64,000 nucleotides of DNA from an uncultured Porphyromonadaceae bacterium (GCA_902495075.1 CABUVO010000016.1:29353-93352); one strand, 5' to 3'. Shown: positions 25,079-34,145, counted from the first letter of the stretch. Made by a program: numbers and translations. The notes: a model not told the origin generated them from the sequence alone.

Positions 25079-25789
25079 ATGAGTACTGCAGACTTGATAT
25101 TGAATTTCGCCAGCAATCGCAACAGCTTTACCCTTTGCGAACTTGCAGATTATGTCCGGGACCGGGAGAATATTTCCAATTCCGGGCTGTTGTGGCATAT
25201 CAAAAAGCTAATCAAACAGAACCATCTTTCAAGGTTGTCGCGCGGATTGTACGGGAAATATGCCAAAAATAATTTCATGCCATTATTGACAGAGGAACTC
25301 CGTGATTTATATACCGATGTATCGGGTGCTTTTCCACTGATTAATGTTATGGTATATTCCGGTAACAATATAACTTCATTGCAACACCACATTTCTGCAA
25401 ACAACACTTTGTACATCGAGGTGCCCAAAGATGCGACTGAAGCGATTTTCCACTATCTTACTGACAAGAAAATAAAAGCATATCATAAGCCTACGGCAGA
25501 ATTTATGTCCGACTATGTTGATTTAAGCGAAAAATCAATAATTGTAAAGGCTTTGACAACTGAATCACCTGTAATAATGATTGACGGTGTAAGGATGCCG
25601 ACATTGGAAAAGATACTTGTCGATATAAATGCCGATCCGGATTTCTATTATTTACAAGGTGACGAGTCTTTTTATATCATGCAAAATGCCTTGTCACTCT
25701 ACTCAATAAATACTCCCAAGATGTTGCGCTACGCCTCACGTCGGGGCATACGGGAAACCATGGAAACAATTTTGAACTACAACGATTGA
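25079..25789 (+). CDS. AbiEi-like antitoxin / transcriptional regulator (DUF6577-like)
   Basis: A 236-aa protein directly upstream of an AbiEii-type toxin. The N-terminal 70 residues look like a winged-helix domain (FTLCELADYV, ISNSGLLWHIKKLIKQNHLSRLSRGLYGK), as in AbiEi antitoxins that bind DNA and repress their own operon. The C-terminal part ends in LRYASRRGIRETMETIL, resembling the helical end of this family. In type IV AbiE systems the antitoxin silences the toxin without direct binding. The gene starts 23 bp after a promoter embedded in an inverted repeat and stops 2 bp before the toxin ATG. Confidence 0.75.
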   Translation: MSTADLILNFASNRNSFTLCELADYVRDRENISNSGLLWHIKKLIKQNHLSRLSRGLYGKYAKNNFMPLLTEELRDLYTDVSGAFPLINVMVYSGNNITSLQHHISANNTLYIEVPKDATEAIFHYLTDKKIKAYHKPTAEFMSDYVDLSEKSIIVKALTTESPVIMIDGVRMPTLEKILVDINADPDFYYLQGDESFYIMQNALSLYSINTPKMLRYASRRGIRETMETILNYND

Positions 25790-25791
25790 TT

Positions 25792-26862
25792 ATGATTAAG
25801 ACCGAATGTTTTACACGTGAATGGTGTGAAAAAGTTGCCATAAATCTGAATTACAACGACATCCAGCTAATCGAAAAAGTTGTCCGTGCGCTTTCTCTGC
25901 TTGAGATGCTTGTAAAATCCGGATGCCCTTTCCACTTTAAGGGTGGCACGGCAACCATGCTACTTCTGGGGGGTGCAACAAACCGTCTGAGTATAGACAT
26001 AGATATAATCTGTCCTCCCGGAACTGAGATAGAACGCTATCTTTCATCTTTCAAAGATTTCGGCTTTACAAAGGTAGATCTTGTAGAACGCAAAACGCCC
26101 GGAAAAAATATTCCTAAGAGCCATTCTAAATTCTTTTACCAACTGGCATATACTGACCGCGTAAATGGTGAAGGGTATATTTTGCTTGATGTGTTGTATG
26201 AGGACTGCCATTATCAGAATACAGTTGAAATTCCCATAGTCAGTCCTTTCATAGAAATTGAAGGAGAAGCATTAAATGTGAAAGTGCCTTCGATTGATGA
26301 CATACTTGGCGACAAACTTACGGCTTTTGCGCCCAACATGACCGGCATACCTTACTACAAAAAAGAAAAAGTCTGCTCCGTCGAAATAATAAAACAACTC
26401 TATGATATAGCAAGACTGTTTGACAGGGTTGATAATCTTGAAGTCACCGCAAAATCATTCCGGCAGATAGTTGAGGTAGAAATGGCGTATCGTGACATTA
26501 ATAATCTTGAAGCCGTATTTGACGACATTTTACAGACTTCAATTCTTATAGCGACGAGAGGGAAAGAAGGAATCGGCCAGTTCGATGTTCTGCAAGATGG
26601 TATAAAGAAAATCAAATCGTTTATCCACACCTCAAATTATCATATAGACCATGCCATTGTTGATTCGGCAAAAGCTGCATATATCTCTACCTGTATACGC
26701 AAAGGTGTCACTGCAATAGAGAAATATCCCGGAACGCCTGATGTAGTGACGGAGATGACGATAGCACCGACACTTACCGGGAAGTTGAACAAACTGAAAA
26801 AAGTATTTCCCGAAGCATTTTACTACTGGGCAAAGACAAGCCAGCTTTTGCAAGATGAATAA
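25792..26862 (+). CDS. AbiEii/AbiGii-type nucleotidyltransferase toxin
   Basis: Nucleotidyltransferase-fold toxin of 356 aa. The motif FHFKGGTATMLLL near 46-58 and the paired acidic residues in LSIDIDIICPPG near 66-77 are the polymerase-beta-type GG...S-x-D-x-D signature. VPSIDDILGDKLTAF near 170 is a conserved helix in this family. Such toxins block growth by modifying RNA, for example tRNA, and give abortive infection. The reading frame extends to an overlapping TTG at 25786, but the ATG at 25792 is preferred. A near copy of the operator repeat begins 5 bp after its stop. Confidence 0.85.
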   Translation: MIKTECFTREWCEKVAINLNYNDIQLIEKVVRALSLLEMLVKSGCPFHFKGGTATMLLLGGATNRLSIDIDIICPPGTEIERYLSSFKDFGFTKVDLVERKTPGKNIPKSHSKFFYQLAYTDRVNGEGYILLDVLYEDCHYQNTVEIPIVSPFIEIEGEALNVKVPSIDDILGDKLTAFAPNMTGIPYYKKEKVCSVEIIKQLYDIARLFDRVDNLEVTAKSFRQIVEVEMAYRDINNLEAVFDDILQTSILIATRGKEGIGQFDVLQDGIKKIKSFIHTSNYHIDHAIVDSAKAAYISTCIRKGVTAIEKYPGTPDVVTEMTIAPTLTGKLNKLKKVFPEAFYYWAKTSQLLQDE

Positions 26863-26866
26863 CTGC

Positions 26867-26907
26867 CTTAGTTTCGGCAATAATTTGAATTTACTGCCGA
26901 AATTAAG
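26867..26907. repeat. Second copy of the toxin-antitoxin operator repeat
   Basis: Arms 26867-26882 and 26892-26907 match the upstream operator closely (same core TTTCGGCAATA and TGCCGAAATTAAG, same central TTTG) but contain two imperfect pairs. No -7 box follows at the right distance, so it is not a promoter. The toxin-antitoxin operon is thus flanked by two similar 41-bp palindromes in the same orientation. Confidence 0.7.
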
Positions 26908-27024
26908 TGAAGCGGCAATAGCATCTCGGAAAAAGATGAAATAGGGTTTGAACCCATGATCCCACTTATCATGAACCCAAGCAGTTTTAACAGTCTGGGA
27001 TATTGGCGATTGGAAAAGATTTTG

Positions 27025-27032
27025 TAACTTTG
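27025..27032 (+). promoter_or_regulatory. Orphan -7 box facing the 3' end of rhuM
   Basis: TAACTTTG matches TAnnTTTG but points into the convergent rhuM gene with no plus-strand gene behind it. A small hairpin GGATT-TGC-AATCC follows at 27040-27052. It could give an antisense RNA or be left over from a lost gene. Confidence 0.3.
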
Positions 27033-27058
27033 CATTACAGGATTTGCAATCCAGTCGG

Positions 27059-28066
27059 TTATGATTCTTTGCCTCCGAGACGCTTTCTTTCGGCTTCGAA
27101 GGCTTCGAGGAAGTGGATTTCGACCGAAGATAGCTGGTATTGGGTGCGCTCGCGGAATTTATCATATTCCTCATTGGCTTTCAGTTTGGCAACTTCGGCT
27201 GATACGCTTCCTGCATGGTTCAGCAATTCCTTCCCCGATAGCTTCAGGAAGTCATCGAGTTTCTGAATCCAGTCTTTCATATACATCGGGACGTGGCTCT
27301 TGGCTTGAAGCTCGGCAAAGTCGAGGTATAGGTTGACAATACGGTTCAGCATATCAACTTCCTCTTCCGAAAGATAATTCTTCGCAATTTCAGCCTCATG
27401 TTTGGTTGGCATGGCTCCTCGCCATGAAGTCAGCCCCATGAAATCCTTTTCGGCATTGGCTCTGTCATAGATTACCTCTGCAGCGGTATGCCCGTGTGCA
27501 GCAAAGTGCATCTTGTTCTGAACGGTCTTGAAGAACTGTTGGGTAATCTCTGTACGTGGGTCATAGTCGATGCTGAGAGCATAAATCTCAAGCACCTTGC
27601 GATAGAACACCTTCTCAGAACTACGGATGTCTCGGATGCGAGCCAACAATTCGTCGAAATAGTTCCCTTGTCCGGCATTTTTGAGCAAATCATCATTAAG
27701 CACGAATCCCTTAATCATGTACTCCCTCAGCACCTGAGTAGCCCACTGCCTAAATTGCACTCCTCGATGCGAGTTGACACGATACCCCACGCTGATAATC
27801 ATATCAAGATTATAAATGGGAATCTTACGCTCAACCTGTCGTTTCCCCTCCGTTTGAACTTGTGCAAAAAATGCACAAGTTGAATCTGCGGTCAGCTCAC
27901 CTTCATCGTAGATTTTTTTGATATGACGTTGTATAGTTGAACGGTCGCGCTGAAACAACTCCGCCATCTGGTCGGCAGTAAGCCACACAGTCTCATTTGA
28001 GAGCCGAACCTCAATCTTCGTCTCTCCACCTTGCGTCTGAAATAATATAATCTGTCCGTTATCCAT
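27059..28066 (-). CDS. rhuM: RhuM-family protein
   Basis: A 335-aa protein of the RhuM family, named from Salmonella pathogenicity island 3 and common in mobile or defense-rich regions. The N-terminal part has a helix-turn-helix-like stretch (VWLTADQMAELFQRDRSTIQRHIKKIYDEGEL), followed by YNLDMIISVGYRVNSHRGVQFRQWATQVLREY, the family core. The middle HFAAHGHTAAEVIYDRANAEK is also conserved. The molecular function is not established. It is the last of a run of minus-strand accessory genes. Confidence 0.82.
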   Translation of the reverse strand: MDNGQIILFQTQGGETKIEVRLSNETVWLTADQMAELFQRDRSTIQRHIKKIYDEGELTADSTCAFFAQVQTEGKRQVERKIPIYNLDMIISVGYRVNSHRGVQFRQWATQVLREYMIKGFVLNDDLLKNAGQGNYFDELLARIRDIRSSEKVFYRKVLEIYALSIDYDPRTEITQQFFKTVQNKMHFAAHGHTAAEVIYDRANAEKDFMGLTSWRGAMPTKHEAEIAKNYLSEEEVDMLNRIVNLYLDFAELQAKSHVPMYMKDWIQKLDDFLKLSGKELLNHAGSVSAEVAKLKANEEYDKFRERTQYQLSSVEIHFLEAFEAERKRLGGKES

Positions 28067-28108
28067 ATTTAAATAATATGGTTCAATAATTGTGTAGTAA
28101 ACAGAAAC

Positions 28109-29167
28109 TCAACATTCTTCAAAAATGAGTCGATGAATATCCTTAGGATTAAATTTCATTTGATAATATTTAATACCTCTACCACTAAGAATATTCTTGA
28201 CTAAGTTCCGGCGTCGAGAAGAACATTTAACGCCAAAATAAATCGCTTTAATTGGATTTTTTGTTTGAATTTGGTATTGAACAAACCGCTGACTATATTC
28301 AAGTGTATATGAAATTAACCTTACCTCTTGTTCATATTCCCAACAAGAAGACTTATAAGCAAACCCATTTCTGAAACTCAAAGCTATTTCTGGATTAGTA
28401 AAGTCAAGAGGTTGACTATTGCTATCTGAATATGAAACTTTATATAGCCTACTTACTTTCAGTGGATTTAATGTAGTTAGTCTAAAATCGCAACTATCCA
28501 ATTCGTATTCTACGCAAATTCCTTTGTGAGAATTGGCGTAATGTGCCCACATAAGAGTATTTTCTATGGCCTTGCGGAAAGCAGAATCCATGCAAAATGA
28601 AACAGAATGGAATCCCTTAAAAGATTCCTTGTATAGGCCAAGATGCTTTGAATGTAAACAATTTGTATTACTCATGCAATCTAACCACGTCAATATTGGG
28701 GTATCAACAATATCATTTTGAATTCCTGGATCGACCAAGGTAAACTGATTGTTTATTAGATTTTGTAAAGTGTATTTTTTTGTATTTCTAAAATGGAAAA
28801 GTTGTATTTTAGTTTCCTTTTCAAAATCTGATTTTAATTGAAATCCGAAAAATTGGTGAATAGCATAGTACTTTCTAGCCAAATCAATCATCTCGGCTTC
28901 TCCGCAAATATCTCCTGCTAATTGAAAAATACGTGAGCATTGATACATTCCGATGTAATTAAGGAAATTTCCCATTCCACTCATTAATTTAATGAATTCA
29001 CAGATTGGTTCTATTATACCGTATGCTTCATGGAATTTTCCAGTAGAATATAAATCGTATGCTTTTTGAATATGAGTATAGATTTCATTAATACCATTAA
29101 GTCTTAATGTTATCTTGTAATCTTGCATAAGATTTATCCGTTCTGAATTATTCTGTTTTGGGGACAT
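28109..29167 (-). CDS. DUF2971-domain protein paired with DUF4062
   Basis: The C-terminal half matches DUF2971: FHSVSFCMDSAFRKAIENTL then MWAHYANSHKGICVEYEL, later SCWEYEQEVRLISY, and the final AIYFGVKCSSRRRN. The N-terminal 150 residues look helical and contain TPR-like segments (YDLYSTGKFHEAYGII). DUF2971 proteins occur in defense islands, and their biochemical role is unknown to me. The frame is open to a TTG at 29179, but ATG at 29167 is chosen; a later ATG at 29128 is also possible. It lies 27 bp after the DUF4062 gene, so the pair is co-transcribed. Confidence 0.75.
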   Translation of the reverse strand: MSPKQNNSERINLMQDYKITLRLNGINEIYTHIQKAYDLYSTGKFHEAYGIIEPICEFIKLMSGMGNFLNYIGMYQCSRIFQLAGDICGEAEMIDLARKYYAIHQFFGFQLKSDFEKETKIQLFHFRNTKKYTLQNLINNQFTLVDPGIQNDIVDTPILTWLDCMSNTNCLHSKHLGLYKESFKGFHSVSFCMDSAFRKAIENTLMWAHYANSHKGICVEYELDSCDFRLTTLNPLKVSRLYKVSYSDSNSQPLDFTNPEIALSFRNGFAYKSSCWEYEQEVRLISYTLEYSQRFVQYQIQTKNPIKAIYFGVKCSSRRRNLVKNILSGRGIKYYQMKFNPKDIHRLIFEEC

Positions 29168-29194
29168 AGTTGTTAACAATATCAGTTATTGAAT

Positions 29195-30193
29195 TTAATC
29201 AACGTTTTCAGATATGCTTGAGTGCCTGATTACGCGGAGATTATTCATTAGTTTTACTCCTTTCTGTGAAAGCCTCCAGAACAAGGCATCACCCCCTGTT
29301 GTAGTTTGTGCGGATGCAATGTGCATTAGGTCTAACACTCGCATCTGTATTTTGATAGTTTGGAAATCTTTTGAACAAATTTCAGGATTATAGGTATGAC
29401 TTCTACCGGTTTCCTCTACTAAGACTTTAGATATTATTTCTTTAGCATAATGGTCGTTTTGTGATTCCAAGAAATAGGGAGATATTAGACCAAATAACTT
29501 CTTCCATGATAAAGTTATTTCCCAATTTGAGCGATGAACGCCATAAGTGCCAGAAAAAGAAATAGTATCATCCAGAGTTGCTATGTCTTCAATTTCACAA
29601 CTTGAGTTCTCCTTTTCTCGTTTGTAGTTTCTTAACTCGTCTAATTCCTTACGTAGTTCATTTATCTCTTGCAGGGTTTCTTCATTTGTTGGAGTGTTCC
29701 CTCTCACCCAACCTATAGCAGGGTATGTCTTTATTGTTTTGGTAAGACTAACGGCAACTTTACCATTTAGCTCATCTGCATTACTCCAGAACTGCACTAA
29801 TCGGCCAGTCTTAACCCTATCTCTAAATGTTTCTAATTTTTCACGTTTATTTTGGTCTAATTCAATTTTGTCACTTGTCAATTGATTAATATTTTCGTGC
29901 AAAAATGCAAGAACTCGAATACCCTTTGATACGGCATAATTGTATTCTTGTTCGGTATAGCTTATGCCATCTTCTGTCATTGAGCCATACTTACCACCGA
30001 TAATCAAAATATAATAATCGCAATCATCAATGATTTTCTTGATAAATTCTAACTGTTCAGAATCAATAGCGGTGAAAAATTCCATACCCGCAGGAATGCA
30101 ATCAAGCGACATTACAGTCTGCATAACCTTTCCACGTTCTTCTTTCAAATCAGAATAAGTGGAACTAATGAATACTTGATATCGTTTATCCAT
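29195..30193 (-). CDS. DUF4062 (TIR-like) protein with coiled coil
   Basis: The N-terminal 115 residues are a DUF4062 domain: YQVFISSTYSDLKEERGKV, IPAGMEFF, YILIIGGKYGSM, and ISYTEQEYNYA, in which the Glu is placed like the catalytic Glu of TIR domains. DUF4062 is linked by others to TIR-like nucleotide-cleaving or sensing domains of conflict systems. A coiled coil (LQEINELRKELDELRNYKRE) lies near 178-200. The C-terminal 130 residues are unfamiliar but end in a possible winged helix (ALFWRLSQKGVKLMNNLRV). No ATPase domain is present, unlike many DUF4062 proteins. It likely works with the DUF2971 gene that follows. Confidence 0.78.
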   Translation of the reverse strand: MDKRYQVFISSTYSDLKEERGKVMQTVMSLDCIPAGMEFFTAIDSEQLEFIKKIIDDCDYYILIIGGKYGSMTEDGISYTEQEYNYAVSKGIRVLAFLHENINQLTSDKIELDQNKREKLETFRDRVKTGRLVQFWSNADELNGKVAVSLTKTIKTYPAIGWVRGNTPTNEETLQEINELRKELDELRNYKREKENSSCEIEDIATLDDTISFSGTYGVHRSNWEITLSWKKLFGLISPYFLESQNDHYAKEIISKVLVEETGRSHTYNPEICSKDFQTIKIQMRVLDLMHIASAQTTTGGDALFWRLSQKGVKLMNNLRVIRHSSISENVD

Positions 30194-30296
30194 ATTGTGT
30201 CTCCATTATTTTTAGAAAGCGAAGAATTTGTCTTGCATTCGGTTTTTGAGGTTGAACTTATTTGTTTAGGCAATATTGCACTCGATGTATAAGAAT

Positions 30297-33200
30297 TTAT
30301 TTCTCATAAAACTGGGAAATGATTTTACTGGTTTCCGAGAGAGAATATATGATTTCCTGGTAATGGCGAATATCCTCAAATGAGAGTTTTCGGCCTTTTC
30401 TGTCTTTGAGCCACTTTTGAGCAGGTTGATAACCGCCAATATAATAGTTAAACATACTTTCCTGAATATTGTCAAAATATTGCGTTTCGTTTATATATAC
30501 GCGGAGGTCTTTAAATTCAACTTTCTCAACTAAGTTGCTTCCCACAATTGGATATCCGACCTCAACTATCCAAGTTGAAGAATTTACCATAGTATGCAAC
30601 TCGCGTAATTTCTTTCCAATCTCCGATATTTGATTAAATTCGCCAATATTTTTGGGATATGGTACTCGTGGAAAATCTAACTTTAAAAACTCTTTGTATC
30701 TATTTATGTAAATTGGAGAATTTAGCATCCCATAAATATAATCGAAAAGTTCCATCGCCTCTACATCTTTGCCGATTCGGGAGTTAACTTTTTCAACAAT
30801 ATCTATACGATAATTCAATATTTTTGATTCTGTTTCTAATGAACCATTGGTATCTAAAAAGGAAAATAATGGAGCAATGTAGCTACCGTCATAAGGTGTG
30901 ACTATTTTATGCTGACCCAAAGGAACTTTGGATACAAAGACCCCAAAATGTTCTTTCGTTTGACGGGTGGTTATTAACGCTATATTATTTTCATCAATTA
31001 GTTGATTATTGATTTGTGGACGAGGATAATCGAATGCGTAGTCACCATATAACATCCACCTATAATCAAACGGGCGATATAAACAAATTACAGGACAATC
31101 ATTGACTTTAACCATCATCCGGGCTTGTGAAAGTTTCCAATCTCTATTATCTTTAATCAAATACAACTTTCGGATTTCATCGTCGGTGATAGACCTATCA
31201 AGAAAGTCTTTTATTCTAATAGATGCGGTTTCTTTGTCAAATGCGATGGCAAAATCATCTCTATGAGAATTAGGGCCCAACAAGCATGTTGTGAAGAGTT
31301 CATTAATCGCAAAACCCTTCTTATATTCCTTTTCAAGGCCAAAATCTTTTGGCACAAAGAAATACATCGGTGTTTGTGGTTTCAGCTCCGTATATGGAAC
31401 GGTAGTGATATTGTTATTGTACAAGAATGAATATTTGGACTCTCTTTTACCATATAAATCGTAATGAAATAATCGTCCGAGGGTGTTTTTCTTCTTTTTG
31501 CCAGTTTTTATAAAAAAGTTTATACTTACACCCTGCATGATGTCAAATACATTCTCATCCTTACTGCCATCAGGCGCTGTTTCTTTCTTCTTAGAATTGC
31601 CATGCAAATCAATCGTATATATCGAATCAAACACACGAAGCAGCTCCCATCGCATTCCTCGGAATGTTGGGTTGTCAAGAAATCCATGTGGATTGATATA
31701 TGCCAATATACCTTCTCCATTTTGCTCTAAGAAATATTGTGCCATTCTGATGAATTTCACATAGTCGTCATTAAGCCACTTAGGATTTCTCTCTTTCAAA
31801 TGATCTTTGCCGCCGGGTTCTTTTTTATATGACTTCATCAAATTTGTTATCCACAGACCATTGTTTGTGCTTGATCCATTGTATGGCGGATTCCCAAGAA
31901 TTACCATAACTGGTGTATCTCGTTTTATTCGGCTTGCTTCATTCGCTTCTTGACTCAGCCACATTGAGAAGAGTGTGCCTATATCTTTATGATGCTCTTC
32001 TAATGAATTTGTAAGATAGATTCTTATTCTGCGATCAATAGTGTGAGTATAACCTGTTGAATTCAAAATCCAATCCAATTTAAGATGCGCTATTGCGTAA
32101 GGAGCCATCAGAATTTCGAAACCATTGAGACGAGGGAGCAGGTGCTTTTCAACATAACCCTGCCACATTCCCTGCATATTTGAAAATTTATTGTATATGC
32201 AGTTTATAGCCTCAGCCAAAAAAGTACCTGTTCCGACGGCAGGATCTAGTATTTGCACACGATGATATTTTTCAAGTTTAGTGCGTTTACTACCTTTGAC
32301 CTTAGGATTGTAATTCTCATTTATTACTTCATGCTCAATTTCAGAATAATCAGCAAGTCCATTTGGAAGGTCTAAATCTCTTTTCAGTATTTCGTCTACA
32401 GATTTTATTATAAAACTCACAACAGCAGAGGGCGTATACCATACTCCCTTAGATTTTCTCAATTTCGGATTGTATGAAGCAAGGAAGTCCTCATAGAAAT
32501 GAATCATAGGGTCTGAGTGCCGATTGTTACTACCATAACCTTTAAGAATTTTAGACATATCGGTAGCGGCAAACGAAAGAGCTAAATCATCAACTATCCA
32601 TGCAATTCGCTCATCGAGGTCATAACCAGCTATGCTTTGAAATATTTGACGAAGGAACGGATTAGTTTTAGGAATCAATGTTGCCGCTTCTTGTCTGGAG
32701 AAATCCTCAGGGGTTTTATCATGCATTCTCGCTGCAAACATTCCGTATGCTATCGTTTGAGCATAAACGTCAGCAAAACTTTCGTGAGTAATATCATGGA
32801 TAAGAACTCTTCTGAACGCCTCATATTGTCCAATAAGTTGGAGGCTGGCAGAATCATTCTCATTATCCAACACTCGCTTAACAGTTTCCGCTAATAATCG
32901 TGCTTTCGATGCCATTATCGAGGCAAGCTTTCCGGCGGATACTATCTTTTGTGGTACTGAATTAGCAAAATGTTTAATTGTCTCCACAAAATTGTCGAAA
33001 TTTGAAACAATACCGACAATTTTTCCTCCGGCGACATTCGCTATTCGTATGCTATTCTTAAATTCTCCATTCTCATAAAAATGAAAGTCAAGATAATCTG
33101 TGAATATTATATGGTCAAGAGACTCCTTATATCGGTTAAATTGTGATTTATGCTGTTTTCGTCCTTCAAGATCCGAATCATTAATGTCCTTAGCTTCGAT

Positions 33201-33404
33201 AAAAAAGACCGGGGTATTATCCGATATGCGAGAAATGATATAGTCAGGAGCGCCACATTCAATTCTAGGAGGCTCATTTGTGACTACCATATCCGGCAAT
33301 ATTGCCGACATCATCTGCTGTAGTGCCGGTCTATAGCTATGTTCACGAGCGATTCCAGTGCGGAACTGCTTGTTTAACTCAGATATGTAGTCTTTTAGAG
33401 TCAT
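30297..33404 (-). CDS. Single-polypeptide restriction-modification enzyme (type ISP/IIG-like)
   Basis: One chain of 1035 aa combines nuclease, adenine methyltransferase and target recognition. The N-terminal PD-(D/E)xK nuclease has PDYIISRI (Asp54) and FFIEAKD (Glu70, Lys72). The methyltransferase carries motif I DPAVGTGTF near 386 and motif IV GNPPYN near 504, typical of N6-adenine methylases. The C-terminal third, ending IGGYQPAQKWLKDRKGRKL, is the type ISP/IIG specificity region. No helicase motor was recognized, so it is closer to IIG enzymes than to translocating type ISP. The upstream TTG at 33416 is less likely than the ATG at 33404. It would cut unmodified phage or plasmid DNA. Confidence 0.85.
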   Translation of the reverse strand: MTLKDYISELNKQFRTGIAREHSYRPALQQMMSAILPDMVVTNEPPRIECGAPDYIISRISDNTPVFFIEAKDINDSDLEGRKQHKSQFNRYKESLDHIIFTDYLDFHFYENGEFKNSIRIANVAGGKIVGIVSNFDNFVETIKHFANSVPQKIVSAGKLASIMASKARLLAETVKRVLDNENDSASLQLIGQYEAFRRVLIHDITHESFADVYAQTIAYGMFAARMHDKTPEDFSRQEAATLIPKTNPFLRQIFQSIAGYDLDERIAWIVDDLALSFAATDMSKILKGYGSNNRHSDPMIHFYEDFLASYNPKLRKSKGVWYTPSAVVSFIIKSVDEILKRDLDLPNGLADYSEIEHEVINENYNPKVKGSKRTKLEKYHRVQILDPAVGTGTFLAEAINCIYNKFSNMQGMWQGYVEKHLLPRLNGFEILMAPYAIAHLKLDWILNSTGYTHTIDRRIRIYLTNSLEEHHKDIGTLFSMWLSQEANEASRIKRDTPVMVILGNPPYNGSSTNNGLWITNLMKSYKKEPGGKDHLKERNPKWLNDDYVKFIRMAQYFLEQNGEGILAYINPHGFLDNPTFRGMRWELLRVFDSIYTIDLHGNSKKKETAPDGSKDENVFDIMQGVSINFFIKTGKKKKNTLGRLFHYDLYGKRESKYSFLYNNNITTVPYTELKPQTPMYFFVPKDFGLEKEYKKGFAINELFTTCLLGPNSHRDDFAIAFDKETASIRIKDFLDRSITDDEIRKLYLIKDNRDWKLSQARMMVKVNDCPVICLYRPFDYRWMLYGDYAFDYPRPQINNQLIDENNIALITTRQTKEHFGVFVSKVPLGQHKIVTPYDGSYIAPLFSFLDTNGSLETESKILNYRIDIVEKVNSRIGKDVEAMELFDYIYGMLNSPIYINRYKEFLKLDFPRVPYPKNIGEFNQISEIGKKLRELHTMVNSSTWIVEVGYPIVGSNLVEKVEFKDLRVYINETQYFDNIQESMFNYYIGGYQPAQKWLKDRKGRKLSFEDIRHYQEIIYSLSETSKIISQFYEK

Positions 33405-33433
33405 ACTCAAAAACAAATAAACTCAGGCGGCAG

Positions 33434-33511
33434 TTATCTGAGGGCTGACCGAACCTGCAACGACTGCTTGGGAGTTTCGGAATTTGATTGGTTGTTGGCT
33501 TCGTCAGCCAT
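33434..33511 (-). CDS. Possible 25-codon leader ORF before the restriction enzyme
   Basis: An ATG at 33511 opens a 25-codon frame starting MADEANNQSNSETPK and ending at TAA 33434-33436. It lies in the leader between a -7 promoter box (33562-33569) and the restriction-modification ATG, 29 bp from that start. It could be a leader peptide, the cut-off start of a lost gene, or chance. Confidence 0.2.
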   Translation of the reverse strand: MADEANNQSNSETPKQSLQVRSALR

Positions 33512-33561
33512 TTGTATTTAACCTTGTGGCCATTTTCAGATATTTATAGTTTCTCCAATTA

Positions 33562-33569
33562 CAAAGTTA
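33562..33569 (-). promoter_or_regulatory. -7 promoter box upstream of the restriction enzyme
   Basis: On the minus strand this reads TAACTTTG. The start of transcription would be near 33555, leaving a leader of about 150 nt. The -33 region is poor. Confidence 0.4.
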
Positions 33570-33611
33570 ATCAATTTTTGTTATAATTTGATTGCCAGCC
33601 ATAAATAAAAT

Positions 33612-34145
33612 TTAACGTCTTGCGCCTACACTGCGTTTTGGCTGAGATGGTTTCATCATCTTGTGGGCTTGCATCATGCAACGGTAGGCGAAGCAGCGGT
33701 CGTCTTCATCCGGATTGCGACCCCAAGGGAGCGATGTGTCGCCACCACCACCTCCGCATGACTGGGCGAATTGGGTCGCGCCATCGAGATAGCCGAGAAA
33801 CAGATACATCGCACACTTCAGAATCTCGTTGGGCTGCTCGGCGATTGCAGTCAGAAATTTTCCGTCTAAATCGGATTTCAGTTCCGACGGCATGGATTCA
33901 ATCACAGAGCGGACATCGACAACCATCCTCGCAAAGATGGCATCCGTCAGCCTCATGCGTATCTGTTCCTGTTTCTTCTCGGTTAGTTCGCTGTACTCTG
34001 TTTGCACATCGTCGCGTTTTTCGGTGAGAGAGTCAAGTTCATCCTGAAGCTCGGCAAGTTGCCGGTCGGCGAGCTTGAGCTTGTCGCGTTTGTCGGCAAG
34101 TTTATGTCCGGTAGTTTCAAGTTGTTTTTCAAGTTCGGCGATGCG
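33612..34145 (-). pseudogene. C-terminal remnant of a mobilization-type protein
   Basis: The frame runs open from 34145 to the stop at 33612, with an in-frame TGA at 34146-34148 and no ATG. The first 50 codons encode a charged coiled coil (IAELEKQLETTGHKLADKRD and on). Then comes a helical part and a tail with GGGGGDTSLPWGRNPDEDD and FAYRCMMQAHKMM. Coiled coil plus this tail is what I associate with the C-termini of Bacteroidales Mob/Pre-type relaxases; that match is from memory. The relaxase domain itself is missing, so the gene is a fragment left by an element's decay. Confidence 0.55.

Noticed and set aside
26945..26985. A GGGTTTGAACCC stretch that resembles a tRNA T-arm
   Set aside because: It is a palindrome without acceptor stem, anticodon arm or CCA in register.
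26632..27174. A 180-codon minus-strand frame between the toxin and rhuM
   Set aside because: It overlaps the toxin 3' end antisense and rhuM in another frame and shows no domain.
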